Shown: positions 1 to 6,812 of the stretch, piece after piece
How the letters are laid out: every line of letters starts with the position of its first letter
Position numbering within the stretch: the first letter of the stretch is position 1
DNA from: Candidatus Zixiibacteriota bacterium
GTDB lineage: Bacteria; Zixibacteria; MSB-5A5; GN15; FEB-12
Direction of reading: 5' to 3'
DNA: 6,923 nt
Assembly: GCA_030642845.1 (NCBI GenBank)
Contig: DAOWMZ010000093.1
Span: 1-6,923, forward strand
Notes under the pieces: model-generated
Seen by the model: the letters and a program-made list of their open reading frames with translations, nothing else
The model's database searches: none
Told to the model about the DNA's origin: nothing
Made by a program: the position numbers and the translations under genes

Positions 1-1724
1 ATAGATCCATCATCTCTCATGATAGTATCTGGAACATCTTCATCCGCCTCCGGCCGTTGGGTTGAAGGGCGATATTTAGTTCTGGTACTGGCAATACCGG
101 CCCATTCTGTTCCGGAAAAAGAATCCACAAACTCATTATAAGCAAAAATAACCGAAGAATCTCCGGGACTTTCATACATTTCCGTCATCCAAATCAGAGC
201 AAAACGTGCTCGAAGATAGTATTGTGATTCCGGAAAACGATCGACAATAATCTGATAGTAATAGCGGGCTGAATCTGTGTTCTGTTGATCGACCAGAAAA
301 TTTTCCGCCTTTATAAGATATACTCCGGCATAACCGGTATCAGCTTCTGTTCCAAGCAATCCCAGATATTCCAGTGCTTCAGGGATAAAATCAGAATGGG
401 GATATTCTACAAGTACAGCCTGCATGATTGAGTCGGCTTTAGTTGTGTCATTTTCATATTCCAGAACCATCTGGGATAAAGCTATTATCGCTTTGGGGGT
501 ATCATAGGCTGTGGAGAAAGAATCAACTACATATTGCATTTCCAAAATTGCAGTATCAGGTTTATTTAGCTTAAACCAAAGCAGCTCCGCCAACTGATAC
601 TGGATATATGCGGCTTCATCAATCATTTCCTGGGTTGTAGTAGAATCAATAGTCAATGTTCTTTCAAAATCATCAAGTTTACCGATATCAGATGACTTTT
701 GTATTGCCAATTGACCTGTTTCAGTAGAGCGGCCTTTTTGTGCAGCAGCATCATAATATTCTTTTGCTTTTGTTAAATCATCATAGTCATACTGATATAT
801 CAATCCCATACGAAAATTTGCTGTTTGGGACAGAAGATTCTTCTTGGTTTCATTAGCTACTTTTTGATATATCGCTTCGGCTTGATCGACATCCGCTTCA
901 TACTCGTAACCTTCGGCTAAATACATCATGAGGACATGAAGGGAGTCATAGTATATTTCATCATCCATCAAAGTATTGATATAATCCAATCCTTCATCAA
1001 TTTTAAGCAGGCGATAAGAACATGAAGATGCTCGGACATAAGCATGATAACGTTCATTAGGGTCAGGATCCATACCGAGAATTTGAAGGTAAGCACCTCT
1101 GGCATCTTCAAACCTGAATTGCTCAAAATACCCGTCAGCTATAAAACGCTGGGCTACTTTTTTCTCATCATCCGATCCAAGGGTATCCCGAATAGCAAGG
1201 AAGTATCTTTTTGATTCATCATATCGATGATTCTCGAAATGATACATCGCCAGCCCAAGAGCGGCTTCAGCTTTAAATTCACGGCTAAGATCTTCATTTA
1301 AAAGTTCTACAAACGCTTCCATAGCCTCATCGGTTTCACCTAATTCCAGTTTGGCTTTGGCGCGATACAAATAGGCATCTGTGATATATTTTGAATCTTC
1401 GTAATTAGCTATAATTTCACGGAATCTTCGTTCAGCTTTGTTGTATTGCTTGGTGTAATAGTAAGAAACCCCCAGAACATAGAGAGCATCATCATAATAT
1501 TTTGAGTTAGGATAATTTTCAATGATTTTTAAAGACTTTTCAATAGCGATTTTGTATTGCCCCTGATTAATTCTCTGCTGGCCATACCTGCTCGCTTTCC
1601 TTGTCTTCTCAGCTTCATTAAATGCCTGTTTGGCATTATAAAAAGTGTTGTAATAAACACATCCGGCAGAAACCAGAAGTAAAATTGTAAATAAGAATAA
1701 TAATTGTTTTCTAAAATATTTCAT
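1..1724 (-). CDS. Tetratricopeptide-repeat outer-membrane lipoprotein (3' end outside window)
   Basis: The frame is open from an ATG at 1724-1722 to the window edge, giving 574 codons without a stop, so the C-terminus is missing. Residues 1-21 form a type II signal peptide: basic MKYFRK, a hydrophobic stretch LLFLFTILLLV, then SAG before Cys22, a slightly atypical lipobox with Ser at -3. Cys22 would be lipidated, and no Asp follows it, which favours sorting to the outer membrane. The mature start is Tyr/Asn-rich (CVYYNTFYNAKQAFNEAE). From about residue 45 there are helical TPR-like repeats of the BamD/CpoB style: YPNSKYYDDALYVLG near 71-85, then NYEDSKYITDAYLYRAKAKL, further units through about 510, and RFPESQYYLRARFAL at 496-510. 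The tail after 550 is Pro/Asp/Glu-rich and looks unstructured. TPR lipoproteins of this kind act as scaffolds for envelope complexes; the partner cannot be told from sequence. The gene lies 66 bp downstream of the sirtuin gene. I see no good Shine-Dalgarno sequence, and a TATAAA (1758-1753 on the minus strand) is only a weak promoter hint. Resemblance to FCB-group TPR lipoproteins is from memory. Confidence 0.88.
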   Translation of the reverse strand, partial: MKYFRKQLLFLFTILLLVSAGCVYYNTFYNAKQAFNEAEKTRKASRYGQQRINQGQYKIAIEKSLKIIENYPNSKYYDDALYVLGVSYYYTKQYNKAERRFREIIANYEDSKYITDAYLYRAKAKLELGETDEAMEAFVELLNEDLSREFKAEAALGLAMYHFENHRYDESKRYFLAIRDTLGSDDEKKVAQRFIADGYFEQFRFEDARGAYLQILGMDPDPNERYHAYVRASSCSYRLLKIDEGLDYINTLMDDEIYYDSLHVLMMYLAEGYEYEADVDQAEAIYQKVANETKKNLLSQTANFRMGLIYQYDYDDLTKAKEYYDAAAQKGRSTETGQLAIQKSSDIGKLDDFERTLTIDSTTTQEMIDEAAYIQYQLAELLWFKLNKPDTAILEMQYVVDSFSTAYDTPKAIIALSQMVLEYENDTTKADSIMQAVLVEYPHSDFIPEALEYLGLLGTEADTGYAGVYLIKAENFLVDQQNTDSARYYYQIIVDRFPESQYYLRARFALIWMTEMYESPGDSSVIFAYNEFVDSFSGTEWAGIASTRTKYRPSTQRPEADEDVPDTIMRDDGS

Positions 1725-1790
1725 ATTCTAAATCAAGCAGATTACCTGTTTTTTATACATGAGGGTTTTCAAATTGTTTCATAAACATGT

Positions 1791-2525
1791 TCAAATTATT
1801 TTTTTTAAACCTTCCACTAATTTCGGTAAAAATTCACCCGAGGGCTCAGCAATAAAAAAATCTACAATTGATGTCAGAGAAGTGTTGTTGACATTAATCT
1901 CTATCAGAGTAGCCTGGGATCTTTTTGCCTCAACCGGAAGGGATGCCGCCGGTTGTACGATAGCGGATGTGCCAATCGATAAAAAGAGATCTGCTTTGGA
2001 AGATTCATCAAATGCTTTTTGAATCGTATCGGCATTTAACATTTCTCCAAACCAAACAACATCGGGGCGGATCTGCCCTCCGCATTTGGGGCAAGCTGGG
2101 ATAACGTCCGGACTGATAATCTGGTCATCGGGAAAGGGTTCGGAGCATTTCAGGCATTTGTTTTTATTAATATTGCCATGCAGTTCAATAATATTTTTTG
2201 AACCGGCAATACGGTGCAAATCATCGACATTTTGAGTTATCAAGGTGAAATGATCAAATATGTTTTCCATTTCAACAATGGCATAGTGCCCCGGATTTGG
2301 TTTAACTTCACTGATAAGCTCTCGTCGCCAGTTATACCATTCCCAGACAATTTGGGGATTGGCCATAAAGGCTTCCATTGTGGCCAGTTCTTCAGGTCTG
2401 AATTTCCCCCAAAGCCCCTCTTTACCTCGAAATGTAGGGACACCTGATTCTGCCGATATTCCGGCTCCAGTTAGCACTACACAACGCTCGCAGTCACGAG
2501 CAACTTTTATAACCTGATCCAACAT
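1791..2525 (-). CDS. cobB: Sir2-family NAD-dependent protein deacylase (class III, CobB/SIRT5-like)
   Basis: A complete 244-residue sirtuin, normal for single-domain bacterial members. It would remove acyl groups from protein lysines in the cytoplasm, using NAD+ and releasing nicotinamide and O-acyl-ADP-ribose. Motifs in order: NAD-binding GAGISAESGVPTFRG at 20-34; TQNVDDLH at 97-104; catalytic HG with His116; a four-cysteine zinc site at Cys124, Cys127, Cys145 and Cys148; GTSAIVQPA at 185-193; and EINVN near 209-213. Tyr64 and Arg67 in WYNWRRE match the YxxR pair that in SIRT5 and E. coli CobB holds the carboxylate of succinyl- or malonyl-lysine, so desuccinylase as well as deacetylase activity is likely. 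All key residues are present. The ATG at 2525-2523 puts GAGIS about 20 residues from the start, as usual in short sirtuins. Only an AGG three bases upstream resembles an RBS, which is too close to be normal. The gene lies 72 bp after the GH57 gene. Confidence 0.95.
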   Translation of the reverse strand: MLDQVIKVARDCERCVVLTGAGISAESGVPTFRGKEGLWGKFRPEELATMEAFMANPQIVWEWYNWRRELISEVKPNPGHYAIVEMENIFDHFTLITQNVDDLHRIAGSKNIIELHGNINKNKCLKCSEPFPDDQIISPDVIPACPKCGGQIRPDVVWFGEMLNADTIQKAFDESSKADLFLSIGTSAIVQPAASLPVEAKRSQATLIEINVNNTSLTSIVDFFIAEPSGEFLPKLVEGLKKII

Positions 2526-2531
2526 GAGCCT

Positions 2532-2560
2532 ATAATAGCTTTTTTAGAGGTTAAAGACAA
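2532..2560 (-). promoter_or_regulatory. Candidate sigma70-type promoter for the sirtuin gene
   Basis: On the minus strand TTGTCT (2560-2555, 4 of 6 to TTGACA) is followed after exactly 17 bases by TATTAT (2537-2532, 5 of 6 to TATAAT). The hexamers lie in the 72-bp gap between the GH57 stop and the sirtuin ATG. A start site about 7 bases past the -10 box would fall on or next to the ATG at 2525, giving a leaderless mRNA, in line with the missing Shine-Dalgarno sequence. This is pattern matching in AT-rich DNA, so chance is a real alternative. Confidence 0.3.
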
Positions 2561-2597
2561 AAGAAATCTGCAATATGATAATTAGTATCGAAACAAA

Positions 2598-4769
2598 CTA
2601 ACTATTGACAGCCGAAGTCACTTTTATACTTCCCGGAATCTGATTCAGAGCTCCAGCATGAAGGCGAAGGTTTACAAAAGTCGGTGATTCCGACAATTCC
2701 AAGTGGAATTTATTTACTATAGTTGTCCCCTGGTAAACTTTTTCAAAGCCGCCTTCAGATAGAGAAACGGTAAAAATAGGGAGATGCCAGATGTCGGATG
2801 GTCTATCAGAAGAAAGGGCTAACCCCACCTGACGATATTCATCAAAAATGCTGATATTGCCCACTTGAGAGTGCGATCCCTCCGAATCGAGGAAACAATT
2901 TTCATGGCGTTTATTATCAACCACAATAAATCTATCCTCGGCATGTCCGGCCTGGAAATTGAAATTATTTTCCACTCCAAAATTGACAACCGGTTTTTCC
3001 CCATTAGGACAAGAGAGTTCATAGCTGATTAGAATTTGATTTGATTCATTATCAATCGTATATCTTTTAACCATCCTGAGGATAATAACCCCTTCGGAAC
3101 GCCAGATATTTCCAATCCTGGTAAATTCGGCAAAGTGATTTTCTTCGTATATATGGCAATCAAAGGGTTCGACAATAAAGTCCCCTTCCTCACCATACTG
3201 ACATGATTTAAAACGCTTGAAATCGACATCATCGGTGAAAAAATGATCAATCATACATCTTTTAAGATACCAGTCTTCGATTAAAAGACTTTTCAATCCT
3301 TCTTCTTTTGCGAGAACAATATCATGGATAGAAGCAGTTTTATCCTGGATAGCATTAGTTACAGCCCGATCTAATTTCAGATGATACCCCTCTTTGCGAC
3401 GAGTAAAAGTATCGGTTGGATCGAAGTTGTGTTTGTTAAGAGCCAAATGGATAAGCCCGGCTCCCCTATCCGGTTTTATAACTGCAGTGAAATTATCGGA
3501 TTCAAAAATTACTTCATCATGTCCGTCAGCGATATAATCTGTTTTGGTAATACTGAACTTTCTTCCTCCATCAAGCTCAGAGATCATTGTGTCAGCTTGA
3601 ATAAGATTGGAATAAATTGCCTGTCTTATATGCGGAAGATATAATCCCCCAAAGACACCATGCCAGTAGGGACAGTTACATTGGCCAGCGTACAATTTTT
3701 CTTTAGCTAAGCGAGTGTCCTCAATATTTTCAGGATTTTCTATTTTAAACTTATCTAACTTTTTAGAGACCGAAAGCATTTTCTTGTGCATCAGATTGGC
3801 TTCATCATACTTGGTTAAAAATCCACGCCAGTGTCCGCCGCGAACAAAATGTCCATATCTTTCCCATAATTCTTCTTCTTTAAGGATCTCTTCAAAATGT
3901 TCATATTCAAGGAACGCTGTAGGAGGTAATGCCCAATGAAGCATTTCCGAATAGGATGCCGATGGAATATAAGCCCGTCCAGCAGGTTTTAATTGAGCCG
4001 CTTCACCAAGAGGGATAACCTCCAGCCAGTCGCTATTTTTCCCGATCGCTTCAAAAAAATCTTCCAGCCAGTGATCTTCGAAACAATGTTCATGAGTTTG
4101 AGGCCAGACCCCGAATTTTTCACCGTCATCGGCATAAACAGCTAGCCCATCAGGATTGCGGTTGGCCTGAGATTTCAATTCTTCAATAACATCATCAATA
4201 GTTCCAAATGGTATTAAATATCTCAACCGTTTCTGAATCGGCAGAAGAGTTACAGAGTAACCTTCGTTTTCGGTAATAAACGGACCAGTTAACTGGTTTT
4301 GTTCAAACCCGGCATAGAGGAGATGGGTGTCATCTATTGGTAGATATTTTATTCCTGATTCATTAAGCAATATTGGCAAATGCGGTTCCCAGATTCTTTC
4401 AGTCAACCAGAGTCCATCGGGTTTTTGTTCAAAATGCTTTTTAATATATTCCGAAAGCATCTTAATCTGACCCTTGCTGTCTCTTTCGGGAATGGAGATA
4501 AGAATCGGCTCATAAAAACCACCGGTTAATAATTCAACCTGACCACTATCTACCAGTTCACCTACTAACTCAAAATATTCCGGGTGGGTTTCCTGCTGCC
4601 ATCGCCATAGAATGCCTGATTGGTGCAGGGAGAAACGGAAATTTTTAAATTTTTTCGTTAGTTTCAGAAATGGGGAATAAGATTTTTTATGGGCTTCTTC
4701 AAATACAGCCTGAAAATTTCCTACTGGTTGATGATTATGAATGCCAAAGGCCAGTTTGAATTTACTCAT
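2598..4769 (-). CDS. GH57 4-alpha-glucanotransferase / alpha-amylase-type enzyme
   Basis: A complete 723-residue glycoside hydrolase family 57 protein. Conserved regions in order: HNHQP at 11-15; GGFYEP at 83-88; WLTERIWEP at 121-129 with Glu124 as predicted nucleophile; and YADDGEKFGVWP at 212-223 with Asp214 as predicted acid/base. These positions nearly coincide with Glu123 and Asp214 of the Thermococcus litoralis 4-alpha-glucanotransferase. The middle helical domain carries RGGHWRGFLTKYDEAN (310-325) and QCNCPYWHGVFGGLYLPH (363-380). The remaining 340 or so residues match the beta-rich C-terminal domain of this subfamily (EGYH and DWYLKRCMIDHFF segments). At 723 residues it is longer than the 659-residue Thermococcus enzyme, mainly in the C-terminal part. 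There is no signal peptide, so it should act in the cytoplasm, transferring or cleaving alpha-1,4-glucan in glycogen or maltodextrin metabolism. Sequence alone does not settle transferase versus hydrolase. It starts 2 bp after the MCE stop and is probably translationally coupled to it. Confidence 0.93.
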   Translation of the reverse strand: MSKFKLAFGIHNHQPVGNFQAVFEEAHKKSYSPFLKLTKKFKNFRFSLHQSGILWRWQQETHPEYFELVGELVDSGQVELLTGGFYEPILISIPERDSKGQIKMLSEYIKKHFEQKPDGLWLTERIWEPHLPILLNESGIKYLPIDDTHLLYAGFEQNQLTGPFITENEGYSVTLLPIQKRLRYLIPFGTIDDVIEELKSQANRNPDGLAVYADDGEKFGVWPQTHEHCFEDHWLEDFFEAIGKNSDWLEVIPLGEAAQLKPAGRAYIPSASYSEMLHWALPPTAFLEYEHFEEILKEEELWERYGHFVRGGHWRGFLTKYDEANLMHKKMLSVSKKLDKFKIENPENIEDTRLAKEKLYAGQCNCPYWHGVFGGLYLPHIRQAIYSNLIQADTMISELDGGRKFSITKTDYIADGHDEVIFESDNFTAVIKPDRGAGLIHLALNKHNFDPTDTFTRRKEGYHLKLDRAVTNAIQDKTASIHDIVLAKEEGLKSLLIEDWYLKRCMIDHFFTDDVDFKRFKSCQYGEEGDFIVEPFDCHIYEENHFAEFTRIGNIWRSEGVIILRMVKRYTIDNESNQILISYELSCPNGEKPVVNFGVENNFNFQAGHAEDRFIVVDNKRHENCFLDSEGSHSQVGNISIFDEYRQVGLALSSDRPSDIWHLPIFTVSLSEGGFEKVYQGTTIVNKFHLELSESPTFVNLRLHAGALNQIPGSIKVTSAVNS

Positions 4770-4771
4770 AT

Positions 4772-5674
4772 TTAAAAAATCTCCACAGTCAAATTGATGT
4801 ATTTTTTCGGGTTCTCACGGATGTCATTTATCAGATCATCAAGGTTGTCGGTCGTTTTGCGAAGATCGTCATAAAGACGCCTATCTTCCATAAGCAACTG
4901 CAAAGTTCCATCAGGAGAATTCAGGCGATCGGCAAACTCACGGGCTGACATTGATAATGTATCAAGCTGATCCACGAATGCTTCAAGTTTGACTGACATA
5001 CGATTATATCTTGTAGCAGTGGAATCAATTTTAATTGCATTTTGTTGCATGAGTTTGTTAAAATTATGTGAGGCTTTGTAGAAATTATTTATGGTTTTGT
5101 CTATCTGTTTTTCATTGCGTGATAAATATCCTTCTAATGAAGCGGAGACGCTCTCCAAACTATTTACCGTCCTGTCAAGTTTGATCATGGTTGAATCCGA
5201 TCCTACATTTTTCCGGAAGGCAGAAACCAGATCTCTCAACTCGGTGACCATTTCCCCCAGCAAACCCATAACATCTGGCAGACCGGTATCATATTGCCCC
5301 TCGACAATTACCGATGCGTCAAATAGAACAGTATCTGTTCCATGAGTGATGGCTATAAAACGTTCACCCATTAAACCCTGATTTTTTATAACGAAACGAG
5401 CATCTTTGCGCAGGATAACGCCCTTGTACAACAAAAGCCTAACCAGAACTCCACGATCCGTAAGGGATAATTCGCTCACTTTTCCCCGACGAACACCGGA
5501 GACGGTAACTTTATCGCCTGGTGCAAGGGTTCCTACATCATCAAACCTGACGTTGATAATCTGAGCATTTCTTTCCAGCTTGTATCCCTGTAGCCAGTAC
5601 AAAGAACTACTCAGAATAATCAAACCCAACAGGATGATAATACCAACTTTAAATTCAATTCCTTTTGAACTCAT
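4772..5674 (-). CDS. MCE (MlaD-family) envelope lipid-transport substrate-binding protein
   Basis: A complete 300-residue protein with the standard single-MCE-domain layout. Residues 1-8 are cytoplasmic; 9-28 form one N-terminal membrane helix (VGIIILLGLIILSSSLYWL) anchoring it in the inner membrane. An MCE domain spans about 36-115, with FDDVGTLAPGDKVTVSGVRRG (44-64) and NQGLMGERFIAI (98-109) as the family's typical segments. About 138-285 is a long periplasmic amphipathic region, likely coiled coil. The C-terminus NPKKYINLTVEIF resembles the NPKRYV-type ending common in MlaD homologues. Proteins of this family assemble as hexamers with an MlaE-type permease and MlaF-type ATPase to move phospholipids between membranes. 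Neither partner gene is next to it here: rsgA lies 60 bp upstream and the GH57 gene 2 bp downstream. The ATG at 5674 has only a partial Shine-Dalgarno (AGAG, 5684-5681, 6 bases upstream) but gives a correctly placed membrane anchor. Confidence 0.92.
   Translation of the reverse strand: MSSKGIEFKVGIIILLGLIILSSSLYWLQGYKLERNAQIINVRFDDVGTLAPGDKVTVSGVRRGKVSELSLTDRGVLVRLLLYKGVILRKDARFVIKNQGLMGERFIAITHGTDTVLFDASVIVEGQYDTGLPDVMGLLGEMVTELRDLVSAFRKNVGSDSTMIKLDRTVNSLESVSASLEGYLSRNEKQIDKTINNFYKASHNFNKLMQQNAIKIDSTATRYNRMSVKLEAFVDQLDTLSMSAREFADRLNSPDGTLQLLMEDRRLYDDLRKTTDNLDDLINDIRENPKKYINLTVEIF
4781..4784 (-). promoter_or_regulatory. Shine-Dalgarno of the GH57 gene inside the MCE reading frame
   Basis: On the minus strand GGAG lies 11 bases before the GH57 ATG (4769-4767) and within the last codons of the MCE gene, whose TAA is at 4774-4772. 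It is the clearest ribosome binding site in the window. It supports this ATG as the start and suggests that ribosomes finishing the MCE gene help start the GH57 gene. Confidence 0.5.
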
Positions 5675-5734
5675 AATATACTCTAAGTATCGGTAAGAGA
5701 GGCGTTTCGGTTGATCCTTAAACCAAAAAAAACC

Positions 5735-6640
5735 TTATACCGTTTTAGCTATAGCGATATAGTTTTTATGCCGGAATTCGTGTATTTTCCCTTCTTCTAC
5801 AGCCTTTTTGACGGCACAGTCCGGTTCGTGAATATGACTGCAGGGATGAAAACGACATTCTGCTGCATATTTTTCAAATTCAGGATAATAGAATGGAAGA
5901 GCATCTTTGTCTACATCCCATAATCCCATCACTTTTAATCCGGGAGAATCGACTACATATCCTCCGCCCGGAAGTTCAAACATTTCAATATTGGTCGTGG
6001 TATGTTTTCCTTTATTGCTGAATTTTGAAATATTGCGAGTACGAAGATTCAGACCGGGAATGAGCCGGTTTAGAATAGTTGATTTTCCAACTCCGGAATG
6101 CCCGGCAAAAAGGGTTCGATGATCTTTCAAACGATTTCTTAGTTCATCTAATCCAATATCATCAATGGCGGAGGTTGCAAAGACATCAAAACCGAGTGAT
6201 TTATATGCTTCTATAATCTGATCAAACTCTTTAGGTTTTTTTAAGTCGATTTTGTTAAGGATTATCAATGGGACCAATCCGCCGGTTTCGGCAGCAATTA
6301 AAAAGCGGTCTATTAATCCGGTTTTAAGAGGGGGTGATTTCACCGAAACAACTGCGCCGAGACAATCAAGATTAGCAGCAATGATTTGCATTTTGGTTTC
6401 CTGACCAACCATCGGGCGGAAAAATGCAGTTCGGCGTTCGAGGACTTCATCGATAGCCCCGTTTTCACCGGGTGTTGGAGTAAACTTGACATCATCACCG
6501 ACAGCAACCGGTGTTGTCCCTTTGATAGCGTGCTTAACCTTCCGGCGGACTTCGCATTTGATATGATCACCGTTTTCGGTTCGGACTTCAAAAAGCCGTC
6601 CACGTGTGGCAATAACAATCCCTGTTTTTGATTCTGACAT
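5735..6640 (-). CDS. rsgA: Ribosome small-subunit-dependent GTPase RsgA (YjeQ)
   Basis: A complete 301-residue RsgA, typical in length. It binds the 30S subunit during late maturation and hydrolyses GTP to leave it. The N-terminal 75 residues or so form the OB-fold (GRLFEVR, VGDDVKF). The GTPase domain has the circularly permuted order that defines the family: G4 NKID (129-132), G5-like TSAID (156-160), then G1 GHSGVGKST (180-188), the switch-I threonines in KGKHTTT (210-216) and G3 DSPG (231-234). The C-terminal zinc site has the family spacing: Cys262, Cys267, His269, Cys275. All nucleotide-binding and zinc residues are present; the last helix after the zinc site is somewhat short. The ATG at 6640-6638 is well placed for the OB-fold but has no Shine-Dalgarno; the bases before it instead hold a small AT-rich inverted repeat. 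It is the first gene of the minus-strand series, with the palindrome cluster about 90 bp upstream. Confidence 0.97.
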   Translation of the reverse strand: MSESKTGIVIATRGRLFEVRTENGDHIKCEVRRKVKHAIKGTTPVAVGDDVKFTPTPGENGAIDEVLERRTAFFRPMVGQETKMQIIAANLDCLGAVVSVKSPPLKTGLIDRFLIAAETGGLVPLIILNKIDLKKPKEFDQIIEAYKSLGFDVFATSAIDDIGLDELRNRLKDHRTLFAGHSGVGKSTILNRLIPGLNLRTRNISKFSNKGKHTTTNIEMFELPGGGYVVDSPGLKVMGLWDVDKDALPFYYPEFEKYAAECRFHPCSHIHEPDCAVKKAVEEGKIHEFRHKNYIAIAKTV

Positions 6641-6731
6641 ACTTATATCTAAGTTAGACTAAATTGGAGTTAACGACAAGGATAAATATGGGAGCTAATA
6701 TTGTTACTTTTATTTGATTTGATGTGTTTTT
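6641..6731. other. Upstream region of rsgA, no gene
   Basis: AT-rich DNA between the rsgA start and the palindrome cluster. It should contain the promoter of rsgA, but I see no pair of -35/-10 boxes that stands out. The best match, TTGTCG and TAACTT 17 bases apart on the minus strand, is poor at the -10. No open reading frame, RNA gene or riboswitch-like structure is visible. Confidence 0.5.
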
Positions 6732-6790
6732 GTAAGGACAACCCCCAGTGGTTGTCCTTTTGATGGACAGGCACAGGGGCCTGTCCCTAC
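6732..6790. repeat. REP-like composite unit A: two inverted GTARGG stem-loops
   Basis: Two 26-base elements face each other with heads outward. The left one (6732-6757, plus strand) starts GTAA and has an 8-bp stem GGACAACC/GGTTGTCC around the loop CCCAGT. The right one (6790-6765, minus strand) starts GTAG and has an 8-bp stem GGACAGGC/GCCTGTCC around the loop CCCTGT. They differ at only six positions, four of which are two compensatory base-pair changes in the stem. A GTAG head before a palindrome is the hallmark of REP elements, and an inverted pair is the layout of a REPIN or BIME. Confidence 0.7.
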
Positions 6791-6812
6791 AATTTAAAAA
6801 TTCAGTTTCTTA

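Noticed and set aside
1784..1791. 8-bp palindrome AACATGTT at the end of the sirtuin gene
   Set aside because: Too short and isolated to be called an operator; chance occurrence is likely.
1759..2022. Plus-strand open frame of 87 codons
   Set aside because: It lies antisense over the well-supported sirtuin gene and shows no recognisable motif or ribosome binding site.
3381..3644. Plus-strand open frame of 87 codons
   Set aside because: It overlaps the GH57 gene on the opposite strand, within conserved protein sequence, and encodes no recognisable domain.
5725..5732. Run of eight T on the minus strand just after the rsgA stop, possible terminator
   Set aside because: No GC-rich stem precedes it; the best stem is five weak pairs. 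It is better seen as a homopolymer in the 60-bp gap.
6641..6654. Inverted repeat ACTTA/TAAGT directly before the rsgA ATG
   Set aside because: Only five AT-rich pairs in AT-rich DNA; expected by chance and not supported as an operator.
6734..6761. 10-bp GC-containing stem followed by TTTT on the plus strand, like an intrinsic terminator
   Set aside because: No plus-strand gene leads into it, the T-tract is only four bases, and the hairpin is explained as a member of the GTARGG repeat family.
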